Shown piece by piece: positions 34,000 to 44,424 of a DNA stretch of 64,000 nt (the first letter of the stretch is position 1; each line of letters begins with the position of its first letter). Below the pieces are notes generated by a model. That model did not search any database, was not told where the DNA came from, and saw only the letters and a program-made list of their open reading frames with translations. Made by a program: the position numbers and the translations under genes. The stretch spans positions 1 to 64,000 of the forward strand of contig JAQWBQ010000012.1 in assembly GCA_028706295.1 (NCBI GenBank), written 5' to 3'. Source of the stretch: Bacteroidales bacterium. GTDB taxonomy: Bacteria > Bacteroidota > Bacteroidia > Bacteroidales > FEN-979.

Positions 34000-34839
34000 T
34001 CACCTGTGAATCGAGGTCATCCGGTTCACGGCCATTTCGGGATCGGTGACAAACCTGTAAGCATCAGCGGTCTCAGGAACCAGCTCGAACCGTAGATCCT
34101 GAATATTCATTGTTAGGTGTTTTTTATCCCTTACATCCCGGAGGATTGACTGCAACTTTGCTGATGGCCTGAAATTTAATAAAGCACTGACAAGTCCCAC
34201 GATCTCCTGAACTCTTGTATGGGTCGGATTCTCCGGAGGGTAAATGGCCGGAATTTTTACAAATCCAACGGTTTCCCCAATGGCCAGGTGATCCAGCAAC
34301 ATACGGTAAATTGCGCCGAACCGGTGGTGGCCGGAGCCGGATCTCGCGATCTGCTTTTGTTGCGGAAGTTCCCCGGCAGTCAGCTTCCATCCTCTGAACC
34401 CGCATGAAACATCGGGTAACAGGATGCCCGTCGCCTCCCGGACCAGCAGGATCGCGAAGAGATTCGAGGCGATTTTGGATTCCGGTACTTCCTGCAGGTT
34501 GTGAAAGCGGTCGCCCGAGACCAGGTCGTAGTGGCCTAAACCACGGATGAATTCCGGGAGGTAAGCAGGGTCATGCTGGCCGTCGGCATCGAGGGCAATG
34601 ACCTGCGTGTAATGGTTGGAGCGGGCATAAAGGTTGGCAGATTCATAGGCGGCTTCCAACCCGCCGTTTTCGGGGTGCCGGATCAGTCTGAAACCGCGGT
34701 TTTGCACCACTTCCGAAGTAGCATCGGTACTGCCATCGTCGATCACCAGCGTATCCTTTCTCAGATGCGCCATCAGGTCGAGAAGCTTCCCGATGCGGGT
34801 AGCTTCCTGGTATGCCGGTATCGCGAAGAGGGTATTCAT
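34000..34839 (-). CDS. Family 2 glycosyltransferase (polyprenyl-phosphate sugar transferase type)
   Basis: 279 aa from ATG 34839 (an upstream TTG overlaps the neighbour). N-terminal GT-A core: LFAIPAYQEATRIGKLLDLM, LVIDDGSTDATSEVV, the DXD-like ALDADGQHDPAYLP, DLVSGDRF, then the DVSCGFRGWKL region. Similar to DPM1/GtrB-like GT2 enzymes but without C-terminal membrane helices. As the last gene of the EPS set it may load a lipid sugar or act in chain assembly. It ends 71 bp before the cis-prenyltransferase start. Confidence 0.85.
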   Translation of the reverse strand: MNTLFAIPAYQEATRIGKLLDLMAHLRKDTLVIDDGSTDATSEVVQNRGFRLIRHPENGGLEAAYESANLYARSNHYTQVIALDADGQHDPAYLPEFIRGLGHYDLVSGDRFHNLQEVPESKIASNLFAILLVREATGILLPDVSCGFRGWKLTAGELPQQKQIARSGSGHHRFGAIYRMLLDHLAIGETVGFVKIPAIYPPENPTHTRVQEIVGLVSALLNFRPSAKLQSILRDVRDKKHLTMNIQDLRFELVPETADAYRFVTDPEMAVNRMTSIHR

Positions 34840-34846
34840 AGGTACA

Positions 34847-35611
34847 TTATTCAAAAAGGTATCCCGGTGATTTACGGAAGTGTAGTACCGGACGCATAGA
34901 TTTTAAGAACAGCGTCAGGATCGAGCCAAAATGATTTTTTTTCATAGCCCGGTGATCCTCTTTCCATTTCTTTCTGATATTGGATATGCTTCGGTTGCTG
35001 ATGCCTCCTACCCGCATCATCACCAATACTTCGGGAAGGTAACAGCAATGTATCCGGTGTACGGCGAGCAACCGCAGCATCAGGTCATAGTCGCCGGAAA
35101 TGGTAAAGCTGTCGTCGAACCCTCCGTAACGGATCAGCAGATCCCGTTTGACATAAAAAGCGGGATGCGGCGGATGCCATCCCATTTTCAATTTCCAGCG
35201 CCGGAATGTGCCGGCGGTACGATTGGTAAGGATCCGGCCCGAATCGTTCCGGTCGACATAGCGGATATCTCCATAAACCGCGTCGGTTCCGGTTTGTTCA
35301 AATATGCGGGCGATTTTCGCGATGACGGTCTCGTTGACAAAAAAATCATCGGAATGGAGAAATCCTGCCACTTCTCCCGAGGCCATTCTTAAGCCCTTGT
35401 TCATGGCGTCGTAAAGTCCTTTGTCGGGCCCGGAGAACACCCGGTTGATGCGGTCGCCAAACGAGCGGATGATCTCTGGTGTTCGGTCGGTGGATCCTCC
35501 GTCGATGAGGATATATTCCAGATCGGGGTGGGATTGCACGAGCACCGAGGTTATGGCCTTTGCAATATGCGGTTCGCTGTTGTGGCAGACGGTAATCACC
35601 GAAATCTTCAT
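34847..35611 (-). CDS. Family 2 glycosyltransferase (WcaE/WbyL-like)
   Basis: 254 aa GT-A enzyme. The N-terminal nucleotide-binding part ISVITVCHNSEPHIAKAI and YILIDGGSTDRTPEI leads to NKGLRMASGEVAGFLHSDDFF (metal-binding DD), DAVYGDIRYVDRND and GWHPPHPAFYVKRDLL. It is a clear paralogue of the gene at 57448-58215, sharing nearly all these blocks. Expected to add one sugar to the EPS repeat on the cytoplasmic face. Confidence 0.9.
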   Translation of the reverse strand: MKISVITVCHNSEPHIAKAITSVLVQSHPDLEYILIDGGSTDRTPEIIRSFGDRINRVFSGPDKGLYDAMNKGLRMASGEVAGFLHSDDFFVNETVIAKIARIFEQTGTDAVYGDIRYVDRNDSGRILTNRTAGTFRRWKLKMGWHPPHPAFYVKRDLLIRYGGFDDSFTISGDYDLMLRLLAVHRIHCCYLPEVLVMMRVGGISNRSISNIRKKWKEDHRAMKKNHFGSILTLFLKSMRPVLHFRKSPGYLFE

Positions 35612-35623
35612 GAACTTTCCACG

Positions 35624-37033
35624 CTAAATATTTTCATTGGAGGTTGCCGGTGGATTCATTGAGATTTTAGGCTTTTTCCGGGTCATTTCCATGATCACAT
35701 TTGTAAGATAGAATGCCAGAAAGGTGATGATGGCGGCTTTGGTGAGGTAGTTGAACACGGTAGCAAAGTCGGTTTCGGCTTTCATGACCTGGAAAAATAG
35801 GATCGGGATCCACAGGATGAGGGTGGGGTACTTTTTGGAGTGGGAGATCACTACGACAATCACCCAGTTGTAAAGCAGGGAGACCAGGAAGATAAATGCC
35901 CATCCGCCCACGATACCGAAATTGGCATATCCCTCCCCGGCCAGTGATATATCCATGCTGGTAGTCTCGGGCAACGGGGTGCCCGTGAATCGCTCAAAAT
36001 TGGCCCTGCCGCCTGCTTTTACTTTACCTGGTGCCAGAAAACGGGGCAGCAGTGAGGCATACAGCGCCGATTCAATGGTTTCGCCGTGTACAAAGCCGAC
36101 CTTCTCAGGCATATGGTTCATGATCCTGGCGATGATCCAACCCTGGTTGAGCCGGGCGCCCATATTTTGGGTGACTCCCGATTCAAACAGGGATGAGGGC
36201 GAAGAGATCCGCGACCTGATGATCTCCTTGTAAATGGCGCTGTTGCTTTTTTCGCTGGCAGCATACCAGGTGGCCATACGGTACTCTTCCTTGGTCGACT
36301 GCACCAAAAGGATCAGGAACATCCCGATCGAGATCAAGGCAATTTTTCCCCACATCGGTATTCTGACTACCAGGGCTATCACCAGGAAGGAAAGCATGAA
36401 CCACTGCACCAACTCACCAAACATACCCTGGAGGACGGCGGCAAAGGTGGCAAGACCCATGATCCCGGCAAATATCAGCCACCTGAACCTGGAGTCGCTG
36501 AACAGGATCATATACATTCCGACGTACTGGATGTTGGTGATCAGGAACATCATAAAAGTCAGACTGGCTGGGAGACTTTTACTGATGAATCCGGCCGTCA
36601 GACCGATCACGGTGAGGATGTATCCCAGCCACGGATGTTCTCTGATATAGCTTTTAACCCGGTCGACATCCTCCTCATTGATGATCCTTTCGTCGCGGAG
36701 CGGCAGGTATAGCCCGTGGGTCATGAAATAACAGAGCGGCACCATGAAATTCATGTATTCCGCTTCAGTAACAGCCATGTAATACAGTTCGTCGTAAGGG
36801 AGGACGTTGTAAGCCAGCACGGGGCCCAGAATCCATTGGGTTACCGACATGAAGGCGATGAGATCACGGATTTCAAGCCTTTTTCCCAGGTCCTGGAAGA
36901 ATTTAACGGCAATTCCTGCACACAGCGCCAAACCCAATCCCGACATGAAATAGAGGCTCGAAAATATCTCAAAAAAGGCAAAAACCAGAAATCCCAGTGA
37001 AAGTAGTTTAAGGCTTCGTCCTGATAGGTACAT
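35624..37033 (-). CDS. Wzy-like polysaccharide polymerase (multi-spanning membrane protein)
   Basis: 469 aa, about ten transmembrane segments over the full length and a large extracytoplasmic loop (about 255-375). The loop ends with TSMDISLAGEGYANFGIVGG, like the P-x-x-GExYxNFG motif of O-antigen and EPS polymerases. It is predicted to join lipid-linked repeat units on the outer face of the inner membrane. Low similarity is normal for this family, so the assignment rests on topology, motif and EPS context. Confidence 0.75.
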   Translation of the reverse strand: MYLSGRSLKLLSLGFLVFAFFEIFSSLYFMSGLGLALCAGIAVKFFQDLGKRLEIRDLIAFMSVTQWILGPVLAYNVLPYDELYYMAVTEAEYMNFMVPLCYFMTHGLYLPLRDERIINEEDVDRVKSYIREHPWLGYILTVIGLTAGFISKSLPASLTFMMFLITNIQYVGMYMILFSDSRFRWLIFAGIMGLATFAAVLQGMFGELVQWFMLSFLVIALVVRIPMWGKIALISIGMFLILLVQSTKEEYRMATWYAASEKSNSAIYKEIIRSRISSPSSLFESGVTQNMGARLNQGWIIARIMNHMPEKVGFVHGETIESALYASLLPRFLAPGKVKAGGRANFERFTGTPLPETTSMDISLAGEGYANFGIVGGWAFIFLVSLLYNWVIVVVISHSKKYPTLILWIPILFFQVMKAETDFATVFNYLTKAAIITFLAFYLTNVIMEMTRKKPKISMNPPATSNENI

Positions 37034-37046
37034 CTTCCGTCGGTTT

Positions 37047-38219
37047 TTACTTTACCAGGTCAGGTAAATGTGTTTCAAAGCTTTTGCAGACTGCTTCATA
37101 CGACCAGGCAGCAATGATTTTCAAGGAAGATTCACCCATTTTCCTGGTTTGTTCTCTCGATTCCGTCATGATATCGAGAAAAGTCCTGCAATGTTCCCGG
37201 TCATCCGACCGGAAGATATAACCGTTTTGTCCGGGTTTAACCAGGTCGATGGCACAACCGCACCGGTCGCTGACAAGGATCGCTTTCCCGCAAGCCATTG
37301 CCTCGTTGACCACCAATCCCCAGGTTTCTTCGGGGCCCCTGGAAGGAAGGACGAGGATGTCGCTAAGATGGTAAACCACAGGCATCCGGCTTTGGTTCTG
37401 GAATGGGATGAAATGGATAGAAGGGTTGCCGCTTGCCAATTCTTTCAGTGCGGGTTCCAGAAAACCATTTCCCGCGAAGAGGAAATGAATTCCGGGTTTG
37501 TTCAATTCGAGTGCTGCCTGCATCAGCAACTCCGGATTTTTTTTCTGTTCAAATTTTCCGGCAAACAAAACGACGATATCGTTCTGACCGATCGATAGCT
37601 CGTTGCGCCACTGATCAGCCTGAAGTTTCATTTCGCCCGTGGGATCGCCGAACCGGTAGTTGTCGACGGCATGCGGCGCAAAGAACAGATGTTCGTCGTT
37701 GAAACCAAGTTGCAGGTAATAACGGCGGTTGTTTTCACCCACGTAAAAAGCGTAGTCAACCTTACGATATACCTGGCGTAATACCAGGTGCCGGATGGCC
37801 TGTTTCATTCCGCCTGTATCGTCAATCAGGGTTGAATCACCCCTGAAGCAGACCGGGATGCGGCCATTATAGTATCGCATCGCGTTATAATGGGCATGGT
37901 ACTTCCATCCGTAGACCAGCAGCGCTTGCGCGCCCCATGTCGAGATTTCCCGGTTCAGCGACGGACAAACGATTCCTGAATAGGTTCCGGGACCGGGATT
38001 TTTAGAGATATTTTCTACAAACGTGTGTTCATACCCCTCCAGCAATGGGATATCCCACTTGATGGTCGTTCCGAAGTCCTTGTCGATGAACGATTCGCGG
38101 CTTTGACTCCAGGTATAGAACACTTTGATGTCGAGAATGCAGGATTGAGCCAACAGGGCAAACATGGGCGCGTTGTACTGAATGGGATGTGAAGTGATGA
38201 TGGCAAGTTTTATCTTCAT
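37047..38219 (-). CDS. Family 4 glycosyltransferase
   Basis: 390 aa GT-B enzyme. The N-terminal domain starts KIKLAIITSHPIQYNAPMF. The C-terminal nucleotide-sugar domain has VLFAGKFEQKKNPELLMQAA, LPSRGPEETWGLVVNEAMACGK (E-x7-E motif) and VSDRCGCAIDLVKPGQNGY. It is retaining, cytoplasmic or membrane-associated. ATGA overlap links it to the preceding gene at 38216-38219. Confidence 0.9.
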   Translation of the reverse strand: MKIKLAIITSHPIQYNAPMFALLAQSCILDIKVFYTWSQSRESFIDKDFGTTIKWDIPLLEGYEHTFVENISKNPGPGTYSGIVCPSLNREISTWGAQALLVYGWKYHAHYNAMRYYNGRIPVCFRGDSTLIDDTGGMKQAIRHLVLRQVYRKVDYAFYVGENNRRYYLQLGFNDEHLFFAPHAVDNYRFGDPTGEMKLQADQWRNELSIGQNDIVVLFAGKFEQKKNPELLMQAALELNKPGIHFLFAGNGFLEPALKELASGNPSIHFIPFQNQSRMPVVYHLSDILVLPSRGPEETWGLVVNEAMACGKAILVSDRCGCAIDLVKPGQNGYIFRSDDREHCRTFLDIMTESREQTRKMGESSLKIIAAWSYEAVCKSFETHLPDLVK

Positions 38220-39508
38220 AATCCCAGGATTTGATTGAAAAACGTCACTTGTTTACGTGTTGCTTCGCGGGCAGAATAAGGTTCAAACGCGTTCCAGTCG
38301 GTATCGGGAACGAAGGGGATCTTTTCGAGAAGGTCTTTCATGGCAGCAAGGACCCCGATTCCGGTTGTTTCGGGGGGATCTTCATTACGGAAGGTCACGC
38401 AGGTTCCGGCGCGGGTCTTTGCGAGGATATCCACGACGCTGCTGTTCTCATTGAAAACGGCGAGGAGTGGTCGTTTGGCAAGGATATACGGGTACAGCTT
38501 GGAGGCGGTGTAGTGGGTGTCGGTTGATCCCGGGATGACCAGGAGATCGGCGTCGTGAAGCGCCTGAAGGGCAGTGAAATAGGGGAGTCGATCGGTTATC
38601 TCGGTCACCTGATTTTCAATGCCGTAGCGCACCGCAATGGGTTCGATGGTTTTCTGACCCTGTCCGTCGGCGGCATAACTGGTGCCGACAAAGAAAAACC
38701 TGAGCCTGGAAAAGAGTTGCGGGGCGCTTTGAAGGCCCGATTTTACCGCCGAGAAAATAGCGCCAACCGCCAATGCCATGTCATGACCTCCGCGGCCGAT
38801 ATAAACCAGGTGAATCGTTTCGGCCGAGGGCTGAAAAAGCGGATTTTTTATACCTGCGCTACCCAGCACCTCAAAATCGACCGGCGCACCGCCAAAAGGG
38901 ATAACGGTGCAGATTTCGGGGCGGATATTCGGGTATCGTTTGCTGAGTGTTTCAGGATAACCGGCTGAAACCGAAACAATACCATCGACCTTTCGCATGG
39001 TCCATGCCTCCATGAATTTGTCCATATTATAGGCAAAGAAGAATTTTGGAGGACGTTCGTGTTTCGGCTTATCGAGGTAGAAATCGTTTCGCCAGGGATC
39101 CTGCATGTCGATGATGAAGGGCACTCCGAATTTCCTTTTCCAGTATCTGCCTAAAACCATCACGGGGAAGGCGGTGGTGGTGAAATAGATGAGGTCGTAT
39201 TTTGTTTTGCTAAGGAGGCGGTTGCAGGTTTTGAGGTAAAACCACATTGAGCGGTAGCCCAGGTTCCCCAGTCCGAACCGGCGTGTGGTTTGTGGATGGA
39301 ATGCCCGTATCCGGATTACCTCCGTGTCGGATGGAATTGTTTCGTTCAGCAGCGGATCCTGGCTCATCTCAACAAAACGGGGATCGACGGCCACCACGGT
39401 CGCCTGCCATCCCATTTCGGGGAGATAACGGAGACTTTGACGCGCCCGGTGCATATCGGCCGCGTTAACGGGTGGAAAATTGGGAGAGATGATCAGGATC
39501 TTTTTCAT
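38216..39508 (-). CDS. GT-B glycosyltransferase (GT4-like)
   Basis: 430 aa from ATG 39508, which gives KKILIISPNFPPVNAADMHR, the typical N-terminal strand, loop and helix of sugar transferases; the frame is open upstream but overlaps the neighbouring gene by more. A Rossmann-like C-terminal domain has LVYIGRGGHDMALAVGAIF, LHDADLLVIPGSTDTHYTASKLYPYIL and a final AREATRKQVTFFNQ. No classic E-x7-E is present. Acts in the EPS pathway, substrate unknown. ATGA overlap with both neighbours. Confidence 0.85.
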   Translation of the reverse strand: MKKILIISPNFPPVNAADMHRARQSLRYLPEMGWQATVVAVDPRFVEMSQDPLLNETIPSDTEVIRIRAFHPQTTRRFGLGNLGYRSMWFYLKTCNRLLSKTKYDLIYFTTTAFPVMVLGRYWKRKFGVPFIIDMQDPWRNDFYLDKPKHERPPKFFFAYNMDKFMEAWTMRKVDGIVSVSAGYPETLSKRYPNIRPEICTVIPFGGAPVDFEVLGSAGIKNPLFQPSAETIHLVYIGRGGHDMALAVGAIFSAVKSGLQSAPQLFSRLRFFFVGTSYAADGQGQKTIEPIAVRYGIENQVTEITDRLPYFTALQALHDADLLVIPGSTDTHYTASKLYPYILAKRPLLAVFNENSSVVDILAKTRAGTCVTFRNEDPPETTGIGVLAAMKDLLEKIPFVPDTDWNAFEPYSAREATRKQVTFFNQILGL

Positions 39509-40746
39509 GGTTTCAGGATTTCTGAGATCCACGATATCAGTCGTGGGGCTTGCCGTTCCCAGCAAAAATTATCGCGGGCCGCATCCGATGATGCCTGCCT
39601 GGCCTTCAGGAGCCTGTCTCTGTCGTGCAACAATCCGTTCAGTAGGTTGGCCAGACTGTTCCGGTCCTTGTTCCGGAAGAGCATCACCGCTTCGGGCGCT
39701 TGTTGTGCAACTTCCTGCTGCCCTAATGTATCGCTTGCCACCACCGCGATGCCTCCCTGGAGGTACTGCAGAATCTTGTTGGTGATGGTCAGATTCCGGC
39801 TGTCGGGGGTGTACTCCTCGGTAGCCAGGCCAACATCGTGCTCGGCAATGCGCGAAAGGAGTTCATTATGGGGCACCAGCGGATGGGTGAACAGTTTATG
39901 CCCTTTATCATACGGGAACAATTTATCAAGGTCTTCACTGAAGTTCCGGTAAATGTTTCCCCGCAGGTGAAGTTCCACCGGTGTCGTGACATCGGCAAGT
40001 GTCTCGACCAGGAATTCCAGTCCTCTTCCCGGGCCGATGGTTTGAGAATACCAGTGTATCGAAGGAATTGAAAGGTCCTTCCGGTCGATGATCCGGTTGT
40101 CGAGACGATCGCGGTCGGAATAGGGAAAAACGTTTGGGAGGACATGGGGGGGGAGGGCTCCAGCAAAATCACCGAGGGCATTAGCCAGGGCTTTTGACGT
40201 GGTGTATGAAAACATTCCCTGCCGAAGCGCGATCTTTTCATATTTTTCGAGCAAGCCGACCGGCCGCGAACGGTTTGCTTCGGGCAGCAAGTCGTGCGAA
40301 TACCAATCCTCGAAGTCGAAAGCTACCTTGAAGCCGCGCCGGAGGAGTTTGCAGCCGATCACCGTACTGATCTCCTGATGACAGGTGTACAAATCAGCTT
40401 TTTCGCGGACTGCAGCATTCAGATTTCTGCGATAATCATAACCCAGGGCAAATGCCGTTTCAGCTCCGAACCGGGCGATCGCTTCGCCGGCAAGCCTCCG
40501 CACGAGGCGCTCCTTGAAACGGTACCAACCGGGGGCTTGCGAGGGGATCATGTTGACGACTCCTTTCAGCGTGATGGCAGGATGATCGATCAGTTTCAGA
40601 TCCTCGGCGAGCAAGTCGGGATAGGTAAAGGTAGTCAGGATCACGACCTCAAAGCCGGCTCCGGCCAGGGCAATCGATTCTTTCACCACCCGGGGGTTCC
40701 GGCAGAGATGGCTCTGGGTAAGGATGCAGATCTTCTTTTTTTTCAT
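39505..40746 (-). CDS. GT-B glycosyltransferase (GT4-like)
   Basis: 413 aa. Starts [22 protein letters not shown], a signature of FkbM/GT4-type sugar transferases with RNPR. The C-terminal half shows IHWYSQTIGPGRGLEFLVE, VELHLRGNIYRNF, EHDVGLATEEYTPDSRNL and TNKILQYLQGGIAVVASDTLGQQEV. Overlaps the adjacent genes by 4 bp at both ends, consistent with a coupled operon. Confidence 0.88.
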   Translation of the reverse strand: MKKKKICILTQSHLCRNPRVVKESIALAGAGFEVVILTTFTYPDLLAEDLKLIDHPAITLKGVVNMIPSQAPGWYRFKERLVRRLAGEAIARFGAETAFALGYDYRRNLNAAVREKADLYTCHQEISTVIGCKLLRRGFKVAFDFEDWYSHDLLPEANRSRPVGLLEKYEKIALRQGMFSYTTSKALANALGDFAGALPPHVLPNVFPYSDRDRLDNRIIDRKDLSIPSIHWYSQTIGPGRGLEFLVETLADVTTPVELHLRGNIYRNFSEDLDKLFPYDKGHKLFTHPLVPHNELLSRIAEHDVGLATEEYTPDSRNLTITNKILQYLQGGIAVVASDTLGQQEVAQQAPEAVMLFRNKDRNSLANLLNGLLHDRDRLLKARQASSDAARDNFCWERQAPRLISWISEILKP

Positions 40747-41744
40747 GAAACCCTCCCTCTTTTCAGGATGGCATGAATATTTTTTCGGAGGAGTTTTGCC
40801 GCTTTCCAGCCAAACAGGTATTTGGTGGCTTCGATCAGTTTTCCTCCCAGTACCGGGATTTCCGGCTTTTTCCCGGTTTTCCTGACGCGCTCCTCACAGA
40901 TTGCGACCAATTCGGGAAACATCGGATAGGCGTTAATGGCGATTTCCATGTAAAGCGTCGACATGGCCCGTTGGAAACGGTCGGACCGGTTGTGTTGTTC
41001 CAGGTAGCCGGCCTTCAGATCAAGCGCCAGCAGCGCACTTTGAAGGTTCTCAATTTTATTGGCTTTTGCCGAAATGTTGCTGCCGTAAGAAAATCTCCTG
41101 TAATAGTTCATGCCGCCGGTAGTCCGGATCCCTTTGGAAGCAAGAACCGCGCGGGCAAAATATTCACCGTCCTGGTCGAGCAGCAAACGTTCGTCCCATG
41201 GGCCGATCTGATCTGTGACCGATCGCGGCGTAAGCCATGCGCTGGTCTGAACCATCCACCGTTCGCCGTCGCCACCATACAACCTGACCAGGAAATCGAC
41301 CGGGTCGTTGGTATCGTGAATCCAGAACGATTCTTCACGCGGCGACATTGTCAGGTAATCCTCGCTGTTCATGAAGTGTACGGTCGGACATATTGCCAGG
41401 TATCCCGGGTTCTGCTCCAACACTTCCACCTGTTTTTCGAGTTTATCCGGGCTCAGCACATCATCGGCATCGAGGTACTGGATATATTTTCCCCGGCTGA
41501 GCGACATTCCCAGGTTCCTGGCCACGCATGCGCCGCTGTTTTTCTGTTCAAGCACCCGGATAGAACCATATTTCTCAAAAGATTTGGCGATCGCGATGGT
41601 TTGATCCCGGGAGCCGTCATCCACGACAAACGCTTCCCATGAAGGGTAGGTCTGACGAACAACCGAATCGAGCGTTTCTGCGATGAATTTCCCGGCATTG
41701 TAAGCCGGAATGATAATGGAAACCGGTGGAGGGGCGTCAGGCAT
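40743..41744 (-). CDS. Family 2 glycosyltransferase
   Basis: 333 aa from ATG 41744 (the frame is open upstream but that part overlaps the acyltransferase gene). GT-A core: [55 protein letters not shown], and a C-terminal helical extension (about 230-333) of unknown role. Overlaps the upstream acyltransferase (41737) and the downstream transferase (40746) by a few bases each. Confidence 0.9.
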   Translation of the reverse strand: MPDAPPPVSIIIPAYNAGKFIAETLDSVVRQTYPSWEAFVVDDGSRDQTIAIAKSFEKYGSIRVLEQKNSGACVARNLGMSLSRGKYIQYLDADDVLSPDKLEKQVEVLEQNPGYLAICPTVHFMNSEDYLTMSPREESFWIHDTNDPVDFLVRLYGGDGERWMVQTSAWLTPRSVTDQIGPWDERLLLDQDGEYFARAVLASKGIRTTGGMNYYRRFSYGSNISAKANKIENLQSALLALDLKAGYLEQHNRSDRFQRAMSTLYMEIAINAYPMFPELVAICEERVRKTGKKPEIPVLGGKLIEATKYLFGWKAAKLLRKNIHAILKRGRVS

Positions 41745-42516
41745 TGCTTTGTTTTTTAAGAAGCGATTTTGCCGGAATTCCGCCCACGATATCGCCGGGA
41801 GCCACATCTTTAGTCACCACGGAGCCGGCCGCCACAATGGCCCTTTTTCCGATGGTGACTCCCGGAAGGAGCGTCACGCGGGCGCCCACCCAGGCACCGT
41901 CTTCCACAACGACTTTTCCGGTATGTACGCCCCCCTTCCATGCGGCAAAGGAATCCGACCGGTAATCATGATCGTGGGTATAAACGATATCGTGAGGCCC
42001 CAGCGCCACCTGTTCTCCGATTATAACATCGTCGCTGGTGTCGATGATGGTGTTGTCGCCGATATTGGATCCTTTCCCGATCACCAGTCGGCCGTCGTAC
42101 CCCGGTTCCCTGGGAAAAATGTTGCAGTAGCTCGAAACGGAGCTGTTGTTGCCCATCTCCACGCCTTTCCCGTTTCGGACAATGGCATGCGACAGGATGG
42201 CGCATTTTTCTCCCAAAAGGATGGTCGTCTCCTTTCCCGCATGGATGTTGGCTTCCGGATGGATCCGCGTGCTGGCGCCAAGGATGATCCGACTTCCCGG
42301 CGACAACCCGATCGAACACCGTTTCATGAGCTCGGCTCCCGGTCCGACGGTCAGGCGCCCGGATCCTTCCACGATCACGGGAAAATGGATGCGGACATTT
42401 TTTCCCAGGTCGGATTGTGCCAGCCGGAGGTTCCAGTAAATAAAGCGGCTGAACCTTTTCGCGACATAGGAAAGGTACATTAGTTTTATCTTGATAAGGT
42501 TGAGAATTGTTTTCAT
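41737..42516 (-). CDS. Hexapeptide acyltransferase of the EPS locus
   Basis: 259 aa. Long left-handed beta helix (about 45-250): [40 protein letters not shown], then [61 protein letters not shown] and the end [16 protein letters not shown] His in [13 protein letters not shown] is the probable catalytic base. It probably O-acetylates a sugar of the repeat. Confidence 0.9.
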   Translation of the reverse strand: MKTILNLIKIKLMYLSYVAKRFSRFIYWNLRLAQSDLGKNVRIHFPVIVEGSGRLTVGPGAELMKRCSIGLSPGSRIILGASTRIHPEANIHAGKETTILLGEKCAILSHAIVRNGKGVEMGNNSSVSSYCNIFPREPGYDGRLVIGKGSNIGDNTIIDTSDDVIIGEQVALGPHDIVYTHDHDYRSDSFAAWKGGVHTGKVVVEDGAWVGARVTLLPGVTIGKRAIVAAGSVVTKDVAPGDIVGGIPAKSLLKKQSNA

Positions 42517-42547
42517 AGGTTCCAGGTTTGACCGGTCAATGTTCGGA

Positions 42548-43432
42548 TCAGGGTTGTTTCCGTGCCAGCAGGAACAGGTCGGGATATGAAAAAGAGGTCT
42601 GTTTACGTAATTCCTGCATGGTTTTCAGGGAGTGGTTTTTCCCGACGCCGAGAATGTAACGGGCCATGTTCCAGTGAATCTTTTTCAGGGCTTTTAACCG
42701 GTCGGCTTCCGGCAGCGGGCATTCCGGCCTGTTGATCATCTCTTCGGCACATTGAAGATATTTGAACGGGATGGTAAAATCGGTACGGTTATGCTGCATC
42801 TCCTGTTCTTCATGTTCACGGTACCAGACAATTCCGAGGGGCATCAGAACTACCGGGTACCGGGCAGCCAGGATGTGCCACATCTCGAAGTCGCCGAGAT
42901 AACGGCGTCCGGTGAAGCCGCCGACGGCATCAAAGACATCCTTCCGGATTATGGCCGATAATGGCGCCTTATGAAATAATTGTTCGCTGAAATAGTGCCG
43001 CCGGTATGATTCTTCAGGGGTGAGCATGAAGGGGAAAATCCTGAATTTATCCTGTGGCAGCGATCCAAGCCCGAAACCTGCTTCGGGGAAACGCTCCATC
43101 CCGTCGACCAGAACCTGCAACCCGGTGGGATAGATCAGGTCGTCGGCATCCACGTACTTCAGGTACTTCCCGCGGGCCAGGCTGGCAGCTTTGTTGCGGT
43201 TGGGATAATCGCCCAGGTTTTTCACATTCTGAAAAACCCGGATGCGTGGATCCTTTGCGGCCAGCGAACGGGCAATTTCCAGGCTGCGGTCTTTCGACTG
43301 GTCATCGACAATGATCAACTCAAAATCGGTGCGGGTGGAGGCCAAAACGCTCGCAACTGCCTGTTCGAGGTATTTCTCCCGGTTGTAGGTGGTCATCAGG
43401 ATACTGACGACAGGTCTTTCGGATTCTGACAT
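42548..43432 (-). CDS. Family 2 glycosyltransferase
   Basis: 294 aa, GT-A fold: [72 protein letters not shown] with the acceptor-loop acidic residues. Gap of 31 bp to the acyltransferase below it. Confidence 0.9.
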   Translation of the reverse strand: MSESERPVVSILMTTYNREKYLEQAVASVLASTRTDFELIIVDDQSKDRSLEIARSLAAKDPRIRVFQNVKNLGDYPNRNKAASLARGKYLKYVDADDLIYPTGLQVLVDGMERFPEAGFGLGSLPQDKFRIFPFMLTPEESYRRHYFSEQLFHKAPLSAIIRKDVFDAVGGFTGRRYLGDFEMWHILAARYPVVLMPLGIVWYREHEEQEMQHNRTDFTIPFKYLQCAEEMINRPECPLPEADRLKALKKIHWNMARYILGVGKNHSLKTMQELRKQTSFSYPDLFLLARKQP

Positions 43433-43438
43433 ACGCGT

Positions 43439-44422
43439 TTATTTTGATTTTACCTGGGTTCCCTGCGGAGGGTACCCGACAAAATATTTTTGTGATGATT
43501 CCACTCCTCGGATTCCCCGGAACCACGCATTCAACGCGAAAATCAATGCCGCGGCCCACGATGCGTGCACGAGGTTCAGGTTGTACCGGATCCACCGTAT
43601 CTTTTCACCCTGTGTCATATTTTTCCGCATCATCCGTACAACGATCTGCGGAATTTGCATCAACGGATTTTTCGGAAACCGGATGTAGTTATAAAATTTG
43701 TAATTCTGATAGAGGATGATATAGGTTCGTTTGAAGTAGAACCTGAAATTCTGATGGTGGTAATGATATACCCGCGCCCGGTAATCGTAAACGATCGTAA
43801 ATCCTTGCGACAAAGCATCTTTTGCCCACAGCGTGTCTTCGGAGAACATCAGCTTGCGGAAGGGAATCTGTTCCTTGGCCGATTTCCGGTACATGGCGTT
43901 TACATCGTCCCAGTTACAGTATGCGTGCTGTTTCTTGCCGGGCAAATTGGTGAAAGCCTCCGGGTTGTGAAAACAGATCTTTTCAGGTTTGGCCTCACCT
44001 GCCGGTAAAAACCATTGCAACGGGTTCTTCTCGGGATCGTGGGGTACGATCTGCTGACCGCATACCGCGCTGACTTCAGGATCGCTGAAATGGTCCAGCA
44101 TGATCCGGAGCCAGTCATCCGTAGCCGGAGTTGCATCCTGTACGGTCATCACCACGAATTCGCCGCGTGCCATCCGGACTCCAAGGTTTCGGGTTTCGCC
44201 ATGGTTGAATTCACCGGGTGGCAGATGGTGTACCTTTACGGGATAGGCTTTCAACAGTTCAAGGGTGCCGTCAGCAGATCCCGAATCGATCACGATAACC
44301 TCCAGTTTGTCGCGCAGGGTTTGTCTGAAGATCCCATCCAGGCAGGATCGCAGGGTATCTGCTCCGTTTTTAACCGGGATCACTACCGAAATCAAAGGAT
44401 TTTGTACTGCCGTCTCCTCCAT
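43439..44422 (-). CDS. Family 2 glycosyltransferase, rhamnosyltransferase-like
   Basis: 327 aa. ISVVIPVKNGADTLRSCLDG, VIVIDSGSADGTLELLKAY, GETRNLGVRMARGEFVVMTVQDATPATDDW (QDA replaces the usual DxD), CGQQIVPHDPEKNPLQWF, MFSEDTLWAKDALSQGF and YDYRARVYHYHHQNF. This series is typical of rhamnosyltransferase-type GT2 proteins such as RfbF and WsaF-like enzymes; the sugar could be another 6-deoxyhexose, for example the GDP-fucose made here. Confidence 0.88.
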   Translation of the reverse strand: MEETAVQNPLISVVIPVKNGADTLRSCLDGIFRQTLRDKLEVIVIDSGSADGTLELLKAYPVKVHHLPPGEFNHGETRNLGVRMARGEFVVMTVQDATPATDDWLRIMLDHFSDPEVSAVCGQQIVPHDPEKNPLQWFLPAGEAKPEKICFHNPEAFTNLPGKKQHAYCNWDDVNAMYRKSAKEQIPFRKLMFSEDTLWAKDALSQGFTIVYDYRARVYHYHHQNFRFYFKRTYIILYQNYKFYNYIRFPKNPLMQIPQIVVRMMRKNMTQGEKIRWIRYNLNLVHASWAAALIFALNAWFRGIRGVESSQKYFVGYPPQGTQVKSK

Positions 44423-44424
44423 GA